From Cherax quadricarinatus (taxonomy: Eukaryota; Arthropoda; Malacostraca; Decapoda; Parastacidae): a DNA stretch of 64,000 nt. Positions 51,286-60,772 of this stretch are shown piece after piece; within the stretch, counting starts at the first letter, position 1; each line of letters starts with the position of its first letter. The notes beneath the pieces were generated by a model. It made no database searches. It was not told the DNA's origin and saw nothing but the letters and a program-made list of their open reading frames with translations. The position numbers and the translations under genes are program-made. The stretch lies in assembly GCF_038502225.1 (NCBI RefSeq), contig NC_091293.1:1008727-1072726 (forward strand), given 5' to 3'.

Positions 51286-51504
51286 TCAAATATTGGAGTG
51301 AAGACATCAACTCCAATTTGAGGGACTGATTACCTCACACTCCTCATCTTCCATAATTTCTCTACACTGGACTGAAGAAGTCACTGGCTGGAGAAATGTT
51401 CCCAGAATAAAGATTCTCAGGTATTGCTCAAGTGTCTTATTTATTATCTTGTGGCTTATTTAAACTATTTATTTACACTATTTATCACTTAATAATACGG
51501 TTCT
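51286..51504. other. Low-copy spacer between arrays
   Basis: About 220 bp of unique-looking sequence; no features identified. Confidence 0.4.
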
Positions 51505-52564
51505 ATGTTCAGTGTTCAGTGTTCTGTGTTCAATGTTCAGTGTTCAGTGTTCAGTGTTCAGTGTTCTGTGTTCAGTGTTCAATGTTCATTGTTCAGTGTT
51601 TTGTGTTCTGTGTTCAGTGTTCTGTGTTCAGTCTTCAATGTTCAGTCTTCAGTGTTCAATATTCAATGCTCAGTGTTCATTGTTCGGTGCTCAGTGTTCA
51701 GTTTTCTGTGTTTAGTGTTCAGTGTTCAGTCTTCAGTCTTCAGTGTCCTGTGTTCAGTGTTCAATGTTCAGTGTTCAGTGTGCTGTGTTCAGTTTTCAAT
51801 GTTCACTGTTCAATGTTCAGTGTTGAGTGTTCATTGTTCATTGTTCAGTGCTCTGTGTTCAGTTTTCAATGTTCAGTTTTCAGTATTGAGTGTTCAGTGT
51901 TCAGTATTCAATGTTCAGTGTTCAATGTTCATTGTCCAATGTTCAGTGTTCAAATGTTAAGTGTTCAAATGTTCAGTGTTCAAGTGTTCAGTGTTCAGTG
52001 TTCAGTGTTCAGTGTTCAAATGTTCAGTGTTCAAATGTTCAGCATTCAGTGTTCAAGTGTTCAGTATTCAAATGTTCAGTGTTCAGTGTTCAAGTGTTCA
52101 GTGTTCAAGTGTTCAGTGTTCGGTGTTCAAGAGTTCAGTGTTCAAATGTTCAGTGTTCAAGCGTTCAGTGTTCAGTATTCAAATGTTCAGTGTTCAAGTG
52201 TTCAGTGTTTAAGTGTTCAGTGTTCGGTGTTCAAGTGTTCAGTGTTCAGTGTTCAAGTGTACAAGTGCTCAGTGTTCAGTGTTCAAGTGTTCAGTGTTCG
52301 GTGTTCAGTGTTCAGTGTCAGTGCTCAATGTTCAGTGCTCAATATTCAGTGCTCAAGTGTTCAGTGCTCAAGTGTTCAAATGTTCAGTGTTCTGTGTTCA
52401 GTGTTCAAAGGTTGAGTGTACAGTGTTCAAGTGTTCAAGTGTTCAGTGTTCAAGTGTTCAGTGCTCAAGTGTTCAAATATTCACTGTTCAGTGTTCAAGT
52501 GTTCAGTGTTCAAGTATTCAGTGTTCAAGTGTTCAAGAGTTCAATGTTCAAGTGTTCAAGTATG
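51505..52564. repeat. 7-8-bp TTCAGTG / TTCAAGTG array
   Basis: A near-continuous run of gttcagt heptamers mixed with 8-mers (gttcaagt, gttcaaat) and substitutions (gttctgt, gttcatt, gctcagt). The first half is mainly 7-mers and the second half is rich in 8-mers, so the array changes character at about 51950. Cys/Phe/Ser/Val/Gln-rich frames of up to 327 codons cross it and are artefacts. Confidence 0.95.
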
Positions 52565-52590
52565 TTACATAAGTGCCTCATTTTTCAGTG

Positions 52591-54908
52591 TACCAGTAGT
52601 TGTGAGAGGCAGGAGTGACCCTACAAGACCATGTTACAGTGGTCCAGTAGTTGTGAGAGGCAGGAGTGACCCTACAAGACCATGTTACAGTGGTCCAGTA
52701 GTTGTGAGAGGCAGGAATGACCCTACAAGACCATGTTACAGTAGTCCAGCAGTTGTGAGAGGCAGAAGTTACCCTACAAGACCATGTTACAGTGGTCCAG
52801 TAGTTTTGAGAGGCAGGAGTGACCCTACGAGACCATGATACAGTGGTCCAGTAGTTGTGAGAGGCAGGAGTGACCCTACAAGACCATGTTACAGTGGTCC
52901 AGTAGTTGTGAGAGGCAGGAGTGACCCTACAAGACCATGTTACAGTGGTCCAGTAGTTGTGAGAGGCAGGAGTGACCCTACAAGACCATGTTACAGAGTA
53001 CCAGTAGTTGTGAGAGGCAGGAGTGACCCTACAAGACCATGTTACAGTGGTCCAGTAGTTGTGAGAGGCAGGAGTGACCCTACAAGACAATGTTACAGTG
53101 GTCCAGCAGTTGTGAGAGACAGGAGTGACACTACAAGACCATGTTACAGTGGTCCAGTAGTTGTGAGAGGCAGGAGTGACCCTACAAGATAATGTTACAG
53201 TGGTCCAGTAGTTGTGAGAGGCAGGAGTGACCCTACAAGACCATGTTACAGTGGTCCAGTAGTTGTGAGAGGCAGGAGTGACCCTACAAGACCATGTTAC
53301 AGTTGTCCAGTAGTTGTGAGAGGCAGGAGTGACCCTACAAGATCATGTTACAGTGGTCCAGTAGTTGTGAGAGGCAGGAGTGACCCTACAAGACCATGTT
53401 ACAGAGTACCAGTAGTTGTGAGAGGCAGGAGTGACCATACAAGACCATGTTACAGTGGTCCAGTAGTTGTGAGAGGCAGGAGTGACCCTTCAAGACAATG
53501 TTACAGTGGTCCAGCAGTTGTGAGAGACAGGAGTGACACTACAAGACCATGTTACAGTGGTCCAGTAGTTGTGAGAGGCAGGAGTGACCCTACAAGATAA
53601 TGTTACAGTGGTCCAGTAGTTGTGAGAGGCAGGAGTGACCCTACAAGACCATGTTACAGTGGTCCAGTAGTTGTGAGAGGCAGGAGTGACCCTACAAGAC
53701 CATGTTACAGTTGTCCAGTAGTTGTGAGAGGCAGGAGTGACCCTACAAGACCATGTTACAGTGGTCCAGTAGTTGTGAGAGGCAGGAGTGACCCTACAAG
53801 ACCATGTTACAGTTGTCCAGTAGTTGTGAGAGGCAGGAGTGACCCTACAAGATCATGTTACAGTGGTCCAGTAGTTGTGAGAGGCAGGAGTGACCCTACA
53901 AGACCATGTTACAGAGTACCAGTAGTTGTGAGAGGCAGGAGTGACCCTACAAGACCATGTTACAGTGGTCCAGTAGTTGTGAGAGGCAGGAGTGACCCTT
54001 CAAGACAATGTTACAGTGGTCCAGCAGTTGTGAGAGACAGGAGTGACACTACAAGACCATGTTACAGTGGTCCAGTAGTTGTACAAGACCATGTTACAGT
54101 GGTCCAGTAGTTGTGAGAGGCAGGAGTGACCCTACAAGACAATGTTACAGTGCTCCAGTAGTTGTGAGAGGCAGAAGTGACCCTACAAGACAATGTTACA
54201 GTGGTCCAGCAGTTGTGAGAGACAGGAGTGACACTACAAGATCATGTTACAGTGGTCCAGTAGTTGTGAGAGGCAGGAGTGACCCTACAAGATAATGTTA
54301 CAGTGGTCCAGTAGTTGTGAGAGGCAGGAGTGACCCTACAAGACCATGTTACAGTGGTCCAGTAGTTGTGAGAGGCAGGAGTGACCCTACAAGACCATGT
54401 TACAGTTGTCCAGTAGTTGTGAGAGGCAGGAGTGACCCTACAAGACCATGTTACAGTGGTCCAGTAGTTGTGAGAGGCAGGAGTGACCCTACAAGACAAT
54501 GTTACAGTGGTCCAGTAGTTGTGAGAGGCAGGAGTGACCCTACAAGACAATGTTACAGTGCTCCAGTAGTTGTGAGAGGCAGAAGTGACCCTACAAGACA
54601 ATGTTACAGTGGTCCAGTAGTTGTGAGAGGCAGGAGTGACCCTACAAGACCTTGTTACAGTGGTCCAGTAGTTGTGAGAGGCAGGAGTGACCCTACAAGA
54701 CCATGTTACAGTGGTCCAGTAGTTGTGAGAGGCAGGAGTGACCCTACAAGACCATGTTACAGTGGTCCAGTAGTTGTGAGAGGCAGGAGTGACCATTCAA
54801 GACCATGTTACAGTGGTCCAGTAGTTGTGAGAGGAAGGAGTGACCCTACAAGACCATGTTACAGTGGTCCAGTAGTTGTGAGAGGCAGGAGTGACCCTAC
54901 AAGACCAC
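52591..54908. repeat. 51-bp minisatellite derived from LINE A reverse transcriptase
   Basis: About 45 units of 51 bp, each made of 'ccagtagttgtgagaggcag', 'gagtgaccctacaagaccat' and 'gttacagtggt'. Minus-strand translation in one phase gives GHSCLSQLLDHCNMVL, matching SCLSRLLDHYKVL in LINE A RT (about 7964-8012). The nucleotide match covers the whole unit, and the 55021-55290 LINE A fragment continues from the same motif. Variant units (gataatgtt at about 53189, 53597 and 54293; acagagtacc; gacaggagtgacac) recur in blocks, the clearest being 408 bp (8 units) apart. One unit is shortened at about 54076. Plus- and minus-strand frames across the array are repeat artefacts. Confidence 0.93.
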
Positions 54909-55020
54909 GCACTCACCATCATCACTATCATCCACACTCACCATCATCACTATTATCCACACAGTCACCATCATCACTATCATCCACACACTCACTATCA
55001 TCACTATCATCCACACACTC
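54909..55020. repeat. CATCA-type patch splitting the LINE-derived region
   Basis: About 110 bp of 'catcatcactatcatccaca' repeats inserted between the last 51-bp unit and the LINE A fragment that continues it. It is the same repeat type as 55293-58065. Confidence 0.9.
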
Positions 55021-55290
55021 ACCAGTAGTTGTGAGAGGCAGGAATGACCTGCTCTGAACTCATACTGACCTGGGTTGTGTAACTGTTGGGAGTCCAGGTG
55101 GTTGACGATCTTGCTTCTTAAAACTCTTTGGAAGATTTTAATAATATTGGTCTTAGTGCTATAGTTCTTTGTTATTGTTTTACTGTCATCTTTGTGGAGT
55201 GGGGCTATGTGCGTTGTTCTGAACGATGACCCTCGTGTCTAGCTTCCCTCTCTGTGTAATATTAAAGACACATGATAGGGTCTTCTTGAC
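55021..55290 (-). mobile_element. LINE A fragment (RT region), decayed
   Basis: It begins 'accagtagttgtgagaggca' and continues 'gacctgctctgaactc', 'gggttgtgtaactgttggga', 'gatcttgcttcttaaaactc' and 'ttgtggagtggggctatgtg'. This runs parallel to LINE A 7987-8275 (ccagtagtcgggacagacag, gacctgctctaaaccc, gatcttgcttcttaagaccc, ttgtggagtggggctatgtc). Substitutions and small indels are spread throughout, so it is old. It lies in the same orientation as LINE A and flanks the 51-bp array that shares its first bases. Confidence 0.88.
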
Positions 55291-55292
55291 AA

Positions 55293-58066
55293 CTATCATT
55301 CACACTCACCATCATCACTATCATTCACACACTCATCATCACTATCATCCACACACTCGCCATCATCACTATCATCCACACTCACCAGCATCACTATCAT
55401 CCACACTCTCACCTTCATCACTATCATCCACACACTCACCATCATCACTATCATCCACACTCACCATCATCACTATTATCCACACAGTCACCATCATCAC
55501 TATCATCCACACACTCACTATCATCACTATCATCCACACACTCACCATCATCACTATCATCCACACTCATCTTCATCACTGTCATCCACACACTCACCAT
55601 CACTATCATCAACACACTCGCCATCATCACTATCATCCACACACTCACCATCATCACTATCACCCACACACTCACCATCAACACTATCATCCACACACTC
55701 ACCATCATCACTATCAACTGCACTTTCACCATGATCACTATCATGCACACACTCGCCATCATCACTATCATCACTCACCATGATCACTATCATCCAAACA
55801 CTCACCGTCATCACCATCATCCACACTCACCATCATCATTATCATTCACACTCATTATCTCTAACATTCATACTTTCAAAATCATTACAGTCATTATCTT
55901 CACCATTATCTACACTCAATATATTCACCATCCTCATCATCACTATTATCATCCTCGTTGTCACAACAACACTGTCACTATCACTACAACACTAAAATTA
56001 TCATAACTACAACACTGTTACTATTATCATCACAACAACAGTGTCACTATTATCATCATCGAAACAACACTATCACTGTCATCACTATAACACTATCGCT
56101 ATCATCCCTATCACTATAATAGCAACACTGTCACTATTATCATCACAACAACACTATCACTATTATCGTCGCTACAGCACTATCACTATCATCACTACAA
56201 TACTATCACTATCATTATCACGACAACACTATCACTATCATAATCACTGTAACATTATCACTACCATCACTATAACACTATCAATGTTATCATCATCACT
56301 ATAACACTATCACTACCATCACTATAACACTATCACTATCATCACTATATCACTATCACTATCATCATCATCGTCACTATAACACTATTCACTATCATCA
56401 ACATCGTCACTATAGCACTCTTACTATCAATATCATCACTATAAACTATCACTATAATCATCACTATAACACTATCACTATCATCATCATTACTATAACA
56501 CTATTACTATCATCACTATAATGCTATCACTATTATCACTACAATGCTATCACTATCATCATCATCGCCACTATAACACTATCACTATCATCATCATCGT
56601 CACTATAACACTATTACTATCATCATCATCGTCACTATAACACTATCACTATAATCATCACTATAACACTATCACTATCATCATCACGACTATAACACTA
56701 TTACTATCATCATCACTATAACACTATCACTATCAACATCATCGTCACTATAACACTATCACTATCAATATCATCACTATAACACTATCACTATCATCAC
56801 TATAGCACTATCACTATCATCATCACCACTATAACACTATTACTACCATCATCACTATAACACTATCAAAATCATCATCATCGTCACTGTAACTCTATCA
56901 CTATTATCATCACTATAGCACTATCACTATCATCATCGTCACTATAACAGTATCATTATCATCATCATCACAACAACACTATCACTATCATCATCATAAG
57001 AACACTATCACTATCATCATCACTATAACACTATCACTATCATCATCTCTGCAACACTATCATCATCATCATCATCAACAACAACATCATCTCACAATAA
57101 CACTATTACTATCATCATCATAATAACACTGTCACTATCATCATCATTACCATCATCATCATTACTATAACCTTATATCATCATCACTACAACACTATCA
57201 TTAACATTAGCATCTCTATCATCATCATTATCACCCTATTTCATGAACATCATCATCGTCACTAAGACACCATCACTATCATCATTATCATAAGAACACT
57301 ATCACTATCATCACTATCACTATCATCATCATCTTAAGAACACTATCACTATCATCACTATCACTATCATCAAAATCACTATAACCCTATATCACCATCA
57401 CTATAACCCTATATCATCATCACTACAACACTATCACTATTATCATCGCTGCAGCACTATAACTATTGCCAACACTATCACTATTATCATCGCTACAGCA
57501 CTATCACTATTACCAACACTCTCACTATTATCACTCTCACTACTATCACGGTATCACTATTATCATCACTATCACTATTATCGTCACTAAAGCACTATCA
57601 TTATTATCAACACTATCACTATTATCATCACTACAGCACTATCATTATTATCAACACTGTCACTATTATCATCACTACTATTATTATCACTATCACTATC
57701 ATCAACACTATCATTATTATCACTATCACTATTATCAACACAATCACTATCATAAACACTATCACTATTATCCATACTACAACACTATCACCATTATCTT
57801 CACTATAACACTATCACTATCATCAACTCTATCACTATTTTCATCATTATCATCAACACTATCACTATCATCAATGCTATCACTGTTATCAACACTATTA
57901 ATATCATCAACACTATCACTATTATCATCACTACAACACTATCACCATCATCAACACTATAACTATGTAATCAATACTATCACTATTATCATCACTGTCA
58001 CTATCAACACCATCACTGTTAACACTATCACTATCATCAACACTCACTATTATCATCACTATCTCC

Positions 58067-58067
<1 letters not shown>
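55293..58067. repeat. CATCA/CACTAT-type satellite, 2.8 kb
   Basis: Low-complexity array built from cac, atc and act triplets. The first 600 bp uses a unit like 'catcatcactatcatccaca' plus cactcac. Later parts shift to 'tcactataacactatcacta' and then 'tcactattatcatcactaca'. Boundaries between sub-types are gradual. Frames across it are His/Ile/Thr-rich on the plus strand or Asp/Ser/Val-rich on the minus strand and are not genes. Confidence 0.95.

Positions 58068-58139
<72 letters not shown>
58068..58139. repeat. (TAA)n microsatellite
   Basis: 24 near-perfect taa triplets; a homopolymeric Asn, Ile or Tyr frame through it is meaningless. Confidence 0.98.
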
Positions 58140-58140
<1 letters not shown>

Positions 58141-58514
58141 TTTGAATATGATACAGTTGTACAAAGAAATACAGTAGATGAGTGTACATGCCAAAAGCAC
58201 CTTGTATGCAGAACATTATGGCCACCCTTAAAATTATCTTAAGATTAACTAAGCAATGATATATTCAGTAGTAAAAAATACAGTAAACAAATTTTAACAT
58301 GAAGTACAAATGAATATTTTTAAACTATGACATTTGAACCTTTAAATTAAGAGGCTTTATAGTTGTATAAATTTGTAGGTATTTTGAGAACTGTGGGGAA
58401 GGTACAGGATTAAGGGATTTGTTAGAGTTGCATTGACTGGTGACAGTACTTACGAAGGTTTTTTGTAAATAAAGGGTGGTCAGGTATGTAAATCTGCCTT
58501 GTTCTTTAGTGTGT
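58140..58514. repeat. Possible dispersed repeat following (TAA)n
   Basis: The stretch 'gtacatgccaaaagcacctt' with 'gtatgcagaacattatgg' and 'attatcttaagattaactaa' resembles, from memory, a dispersed decapod repeat usually found next to a (TAA)n or (ATA)n tract. No coding frame is present. I cannot verify the family without a search. Confidence 0.35.
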
Positions 58515-59160
58515 TAATAATAATATCACTCTTATTATCACTATCACTATCATCAACATTATCACTATCATCAACACTATTACTATTATCAACACTGTCA
58601 CCATCAACACTATCACTGTTATCATCATTATCCCTATCCTCAACACCATCACTATTGTTATCACTATCATCAACACTATCACTATTATCATGATTATCAC
58701 TATCATCAACACTATCACTGTTATCATCACTATCACTATCATCAACACTATCACTATTATCATCACTATCACTATCATCAACACTGTCACTGTTATCATT
58801 ACTATCACTATCATCAACACTATCACTGTTATCATCACTATCACTATCATCAACACTATCACTATCATCACTATCACTATCATCAACACTCACTATTATC
58901 ATCACTATAACTATCATCAACACTACCACTATTATCATCACTATCACTATCATGAACACTATCACTGTTATCATCACTATCACTGTCATCAACATTATCA
59001 CTATCATCAACACTATCACTATCATCAACACTATCACTATTATCATCACTATCACTATCATCAACACTATCACTATTATCATCACTACGAGTATCATCAA
59101 CACTGCCACTATTATCATCACTGTGACTATTATTATCACTACAACACTATCACTACACTA
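58515..59160. repeat. CATCA/CACTAT-type satellite, second block
   Basis: The same triplet-built repeat as 55293-58067, with units like 'actatcatcaacactatcac' and 'tgttatcatcactatcacta'. This block is more regular than the first. Confidence 0.95.
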
Positions 59161-59385
59161 GTGTTTTTCTTACTTAACTAACTTTCACTACCTTTGCTTA
59201 GTAACTTAATTTGGTTAACTTGTTATCTCCTAAGTTTATTATTAACAATGTTTAAGAACGTAGTTTTTGAGAACGATGATGCAGTTGTTCGGGAAATCAT
59301 TGGGGTACAATAAATTACGTAATTTGTTAAACATCTACCTGTTAAAGGTTATATTGTTAGTGTCGGTATTCCTTGCGCAGGTATA

Positions 59386-59889
59386 GTGCCAGCGTTGACA
59401 CACATCCTGGACGCTTCTGCCAATGACAAGAATTTGTCGGGCTGTTGCAACAGGTTGAACGAATTTTTATCTAACTTGGATAACGTTCATAGGTATGGCT
59501 GCGTTGTTTTCTGTGGTTATCAGGTCAGGAACCCAGGAACAGGTAAATACGAGCCATTTCTATTTTGGTATCATCCACCAATGCCTCTAAGAGAACTTCA
59601 CCTGGCGATAGGACACCAGTTTGATTTTAAAGTTCTGGAAGGCCTTACGAGCCATTTATATTCACTCAGGGAGAGACAGAACTACAGACGTAATAAAAGG
59701 AAACGCCTTGATTCTGATAATTGTGAGTTCCTCAGTGCTAAGAGACGCAGGACGGATATTAAACACGTTAAAAATTACAAACTGTTGTATACTAAGTGCA
59801 GTTTTTACCGAAGGTGCCGCAAGATGGTTATTGGGAGAATGAATAGAATTTATAGAGTTCACGCCTTGTTACATGCTCTGAGAGCTTAG
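59386..59889 (+). CDS. Unrecognised protein of the repeated module
   Basis: A 167-codon frame ends ALLHALRA before TAG; the displayed start is a GTG inside a longer frame whose upstream part has two stops. The protein has a hydrophobic/aromatic first half (YGCVVFCGYQVRNPGTGKYE, FLFWYHPPMPLRELHLAIGH). The second half is very basic, with a likely nuclear-localisation cluster (RRNKRKRLDSD, AKRRRTDIKHVKNY) and spaced Cys residues. Composition and the well-conserved partial second copy (48562-48805) argue it was a real protein. I recognise no domain. It could come from a multi-gene mobile element, an integrated DNA virus or an expanded host gene family; nothing here decides between these. Confidence 0.45.
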   Translation: MPALTHILDASANDKNLSGCCNRLNEFLSNLDNVHRYGCVVFCGYQVRNPGTGKYEPFLFWYHPPMPLRELHLAIGHQFDFKVLEGLTSHLYSLRERQNYRRNKRKRLDSDNCEFLSAKRRRTDIKHVKNYKLLYTKCSFYRRCRKMVIGRMNRIYRVHALLHALRA

Positions 59890-60375
59890 CAGTGTGCACC
59901 CTGGGTACCTAATGTTCAACCACTGGCAATACCAAGTACCTCGCTCATACCTAATGTCAAGGCGTCGAACTATAGCGATCACCTTAAAGGCCAGAGGAAC
60001 CAGTATCATGGCCAGATTCCCCAATATCATGGCCAGACCTCCTAAGCGTCATCCGGCAGCTCTGTGAAGCCAGCGAAGATAGACCCTGTGTTAGGTTAAC
60101 AATAATATAAGAAGCCTAATAAACACTACAGCAGAAAGATGGAACCAATGGATGTTGACCCAGTGTCTGCTGAATCGCTGTCACAGCCAGTGAACGTAGT
60201 CCCAGTGTTTAGTAAACAATAATATAATAATCCTAATAATCACTAAGGCAGCAAAAATCAGTTCCACTCTCAGAGGCCATCAAGTAAGAGTAAGTACAAG
60301 TGGAAAGCACCACAAAACACAACTTTACCTCAACAACGACAAGGTAACGCGCCAGACCATAGCCAGACAACCTTG

Positions 60376-60667
60376 GCGTCATCCCGCAGCAAGACCGAAG
60401 TGATAAACCCAGATGCAGGGATAACCAAACAGAGTTCTTAATCTCAGAATAACAAGGCTCAGCAACATACCCGGTATTTGCAACCACCCAGGACTGAAGT
60501 GATAAAGCCAGATGCAGGGATAACCAAACAGAGTTCTAAGTCTCAGGATAACAAGGCTCAGCAACATACCTGGTATTTGCAACCACCCAGGACTGAAGTG
60601 ATAAAGCCAGATGCCGGGATAACCAAACAGAGTTCTAAGTCTCAGGATAACAAGGCTAAGCAATATA
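60376..60667 (+). pseudogene. 33-residue repeat region (module copy 2, left)
   Basis: In one plus frame: EVINPDAGITKQSS, a stop (agttcttaatctc, 60435-60440), then AQQHTRYLQPPRTEVIKPDA, then further units up to DNKAKQY at 60667. Units are 99 bp. The stop shows this copy no longer encodes the whole repeat. The next residues after 60667 belong to the inserted tRNA-like element. Confidence 0.5.
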
Positions 60668-60772
60668 AACCATTCCACGGGCTGGATTGAACCCGCGGTT
60701 AGAGAATCTCAAAACTCCAGACCGTCGCGTTAGCCACTAGACCAGCTAGCCACAATAAGATTCGTCCAACTA
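60668..60772 (-). mobile_element. tRNA-derived SINE-like sequence, copy 1
   Basis: Reverse-strand copy of the tRNA-like unit described at 63727. The B-box region reads 'ggattgaacccgcgg' and the A-box region 'ccactagaccagctagcc' on the plus strand. It is 5'-flanked by the host module and 3'-flanked by the tail of LINE B. Four or five substitutions separate it from the copies at 63500 and 63727. Confidence 0.7.

Larger units (their letters stand above)
59245..60667 (+). repeat. Unrecognised gene-like module, copy 2 (left part)
   Basis: Longer copy of the module at 48562. It contains the 59386-59889 frame and about 400 bp of interrupted coding-like sequence (MEPMDVDPVSAESLSQPVNV at about 60138). 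Two full 99-bp repeat units and the start of a third follow, and it is broken at 60667 within a unit. It resumes at 63872. The upstream sequence from 59250 can be read in frame with 59386 as MFKNVVFENDDAVVREIIGV, then two stops, then HLPVKGYIVSVGIPCAGIVP, so the true gene began at least 45 codons earlier. Confidence 0.65.

Noticed and set aside
51432..52618. Cys/Phe/Val-rich frames of up to 327 codons
   Set aside because: Translation of the TTCAGTG array; no conserved cysteine pattern independent of the repeat.
52578..55057. Arg/Ser/Pro-rich plus-strand frames and Trp/Thr-rich minus-strand frames
   Set aside because: 17-residue period of the 51-bp satellite in a phase different from the ancestral RT frame; not conserved coding.
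55226..59181. His/Ile/Thr-rich frames and Asp/Ser-rich acidic frames
   Set aside because: Products of the CATCA/CACTAT triplet repeats and (TAA)n; both strands are equally open.
59386..59889. Assignment of the module protein to a particular endogenous virus
   Set aside because: Integrated large DNA viruses are known in decapods, but I see no diagnostic viral motif, so the origin is left open.
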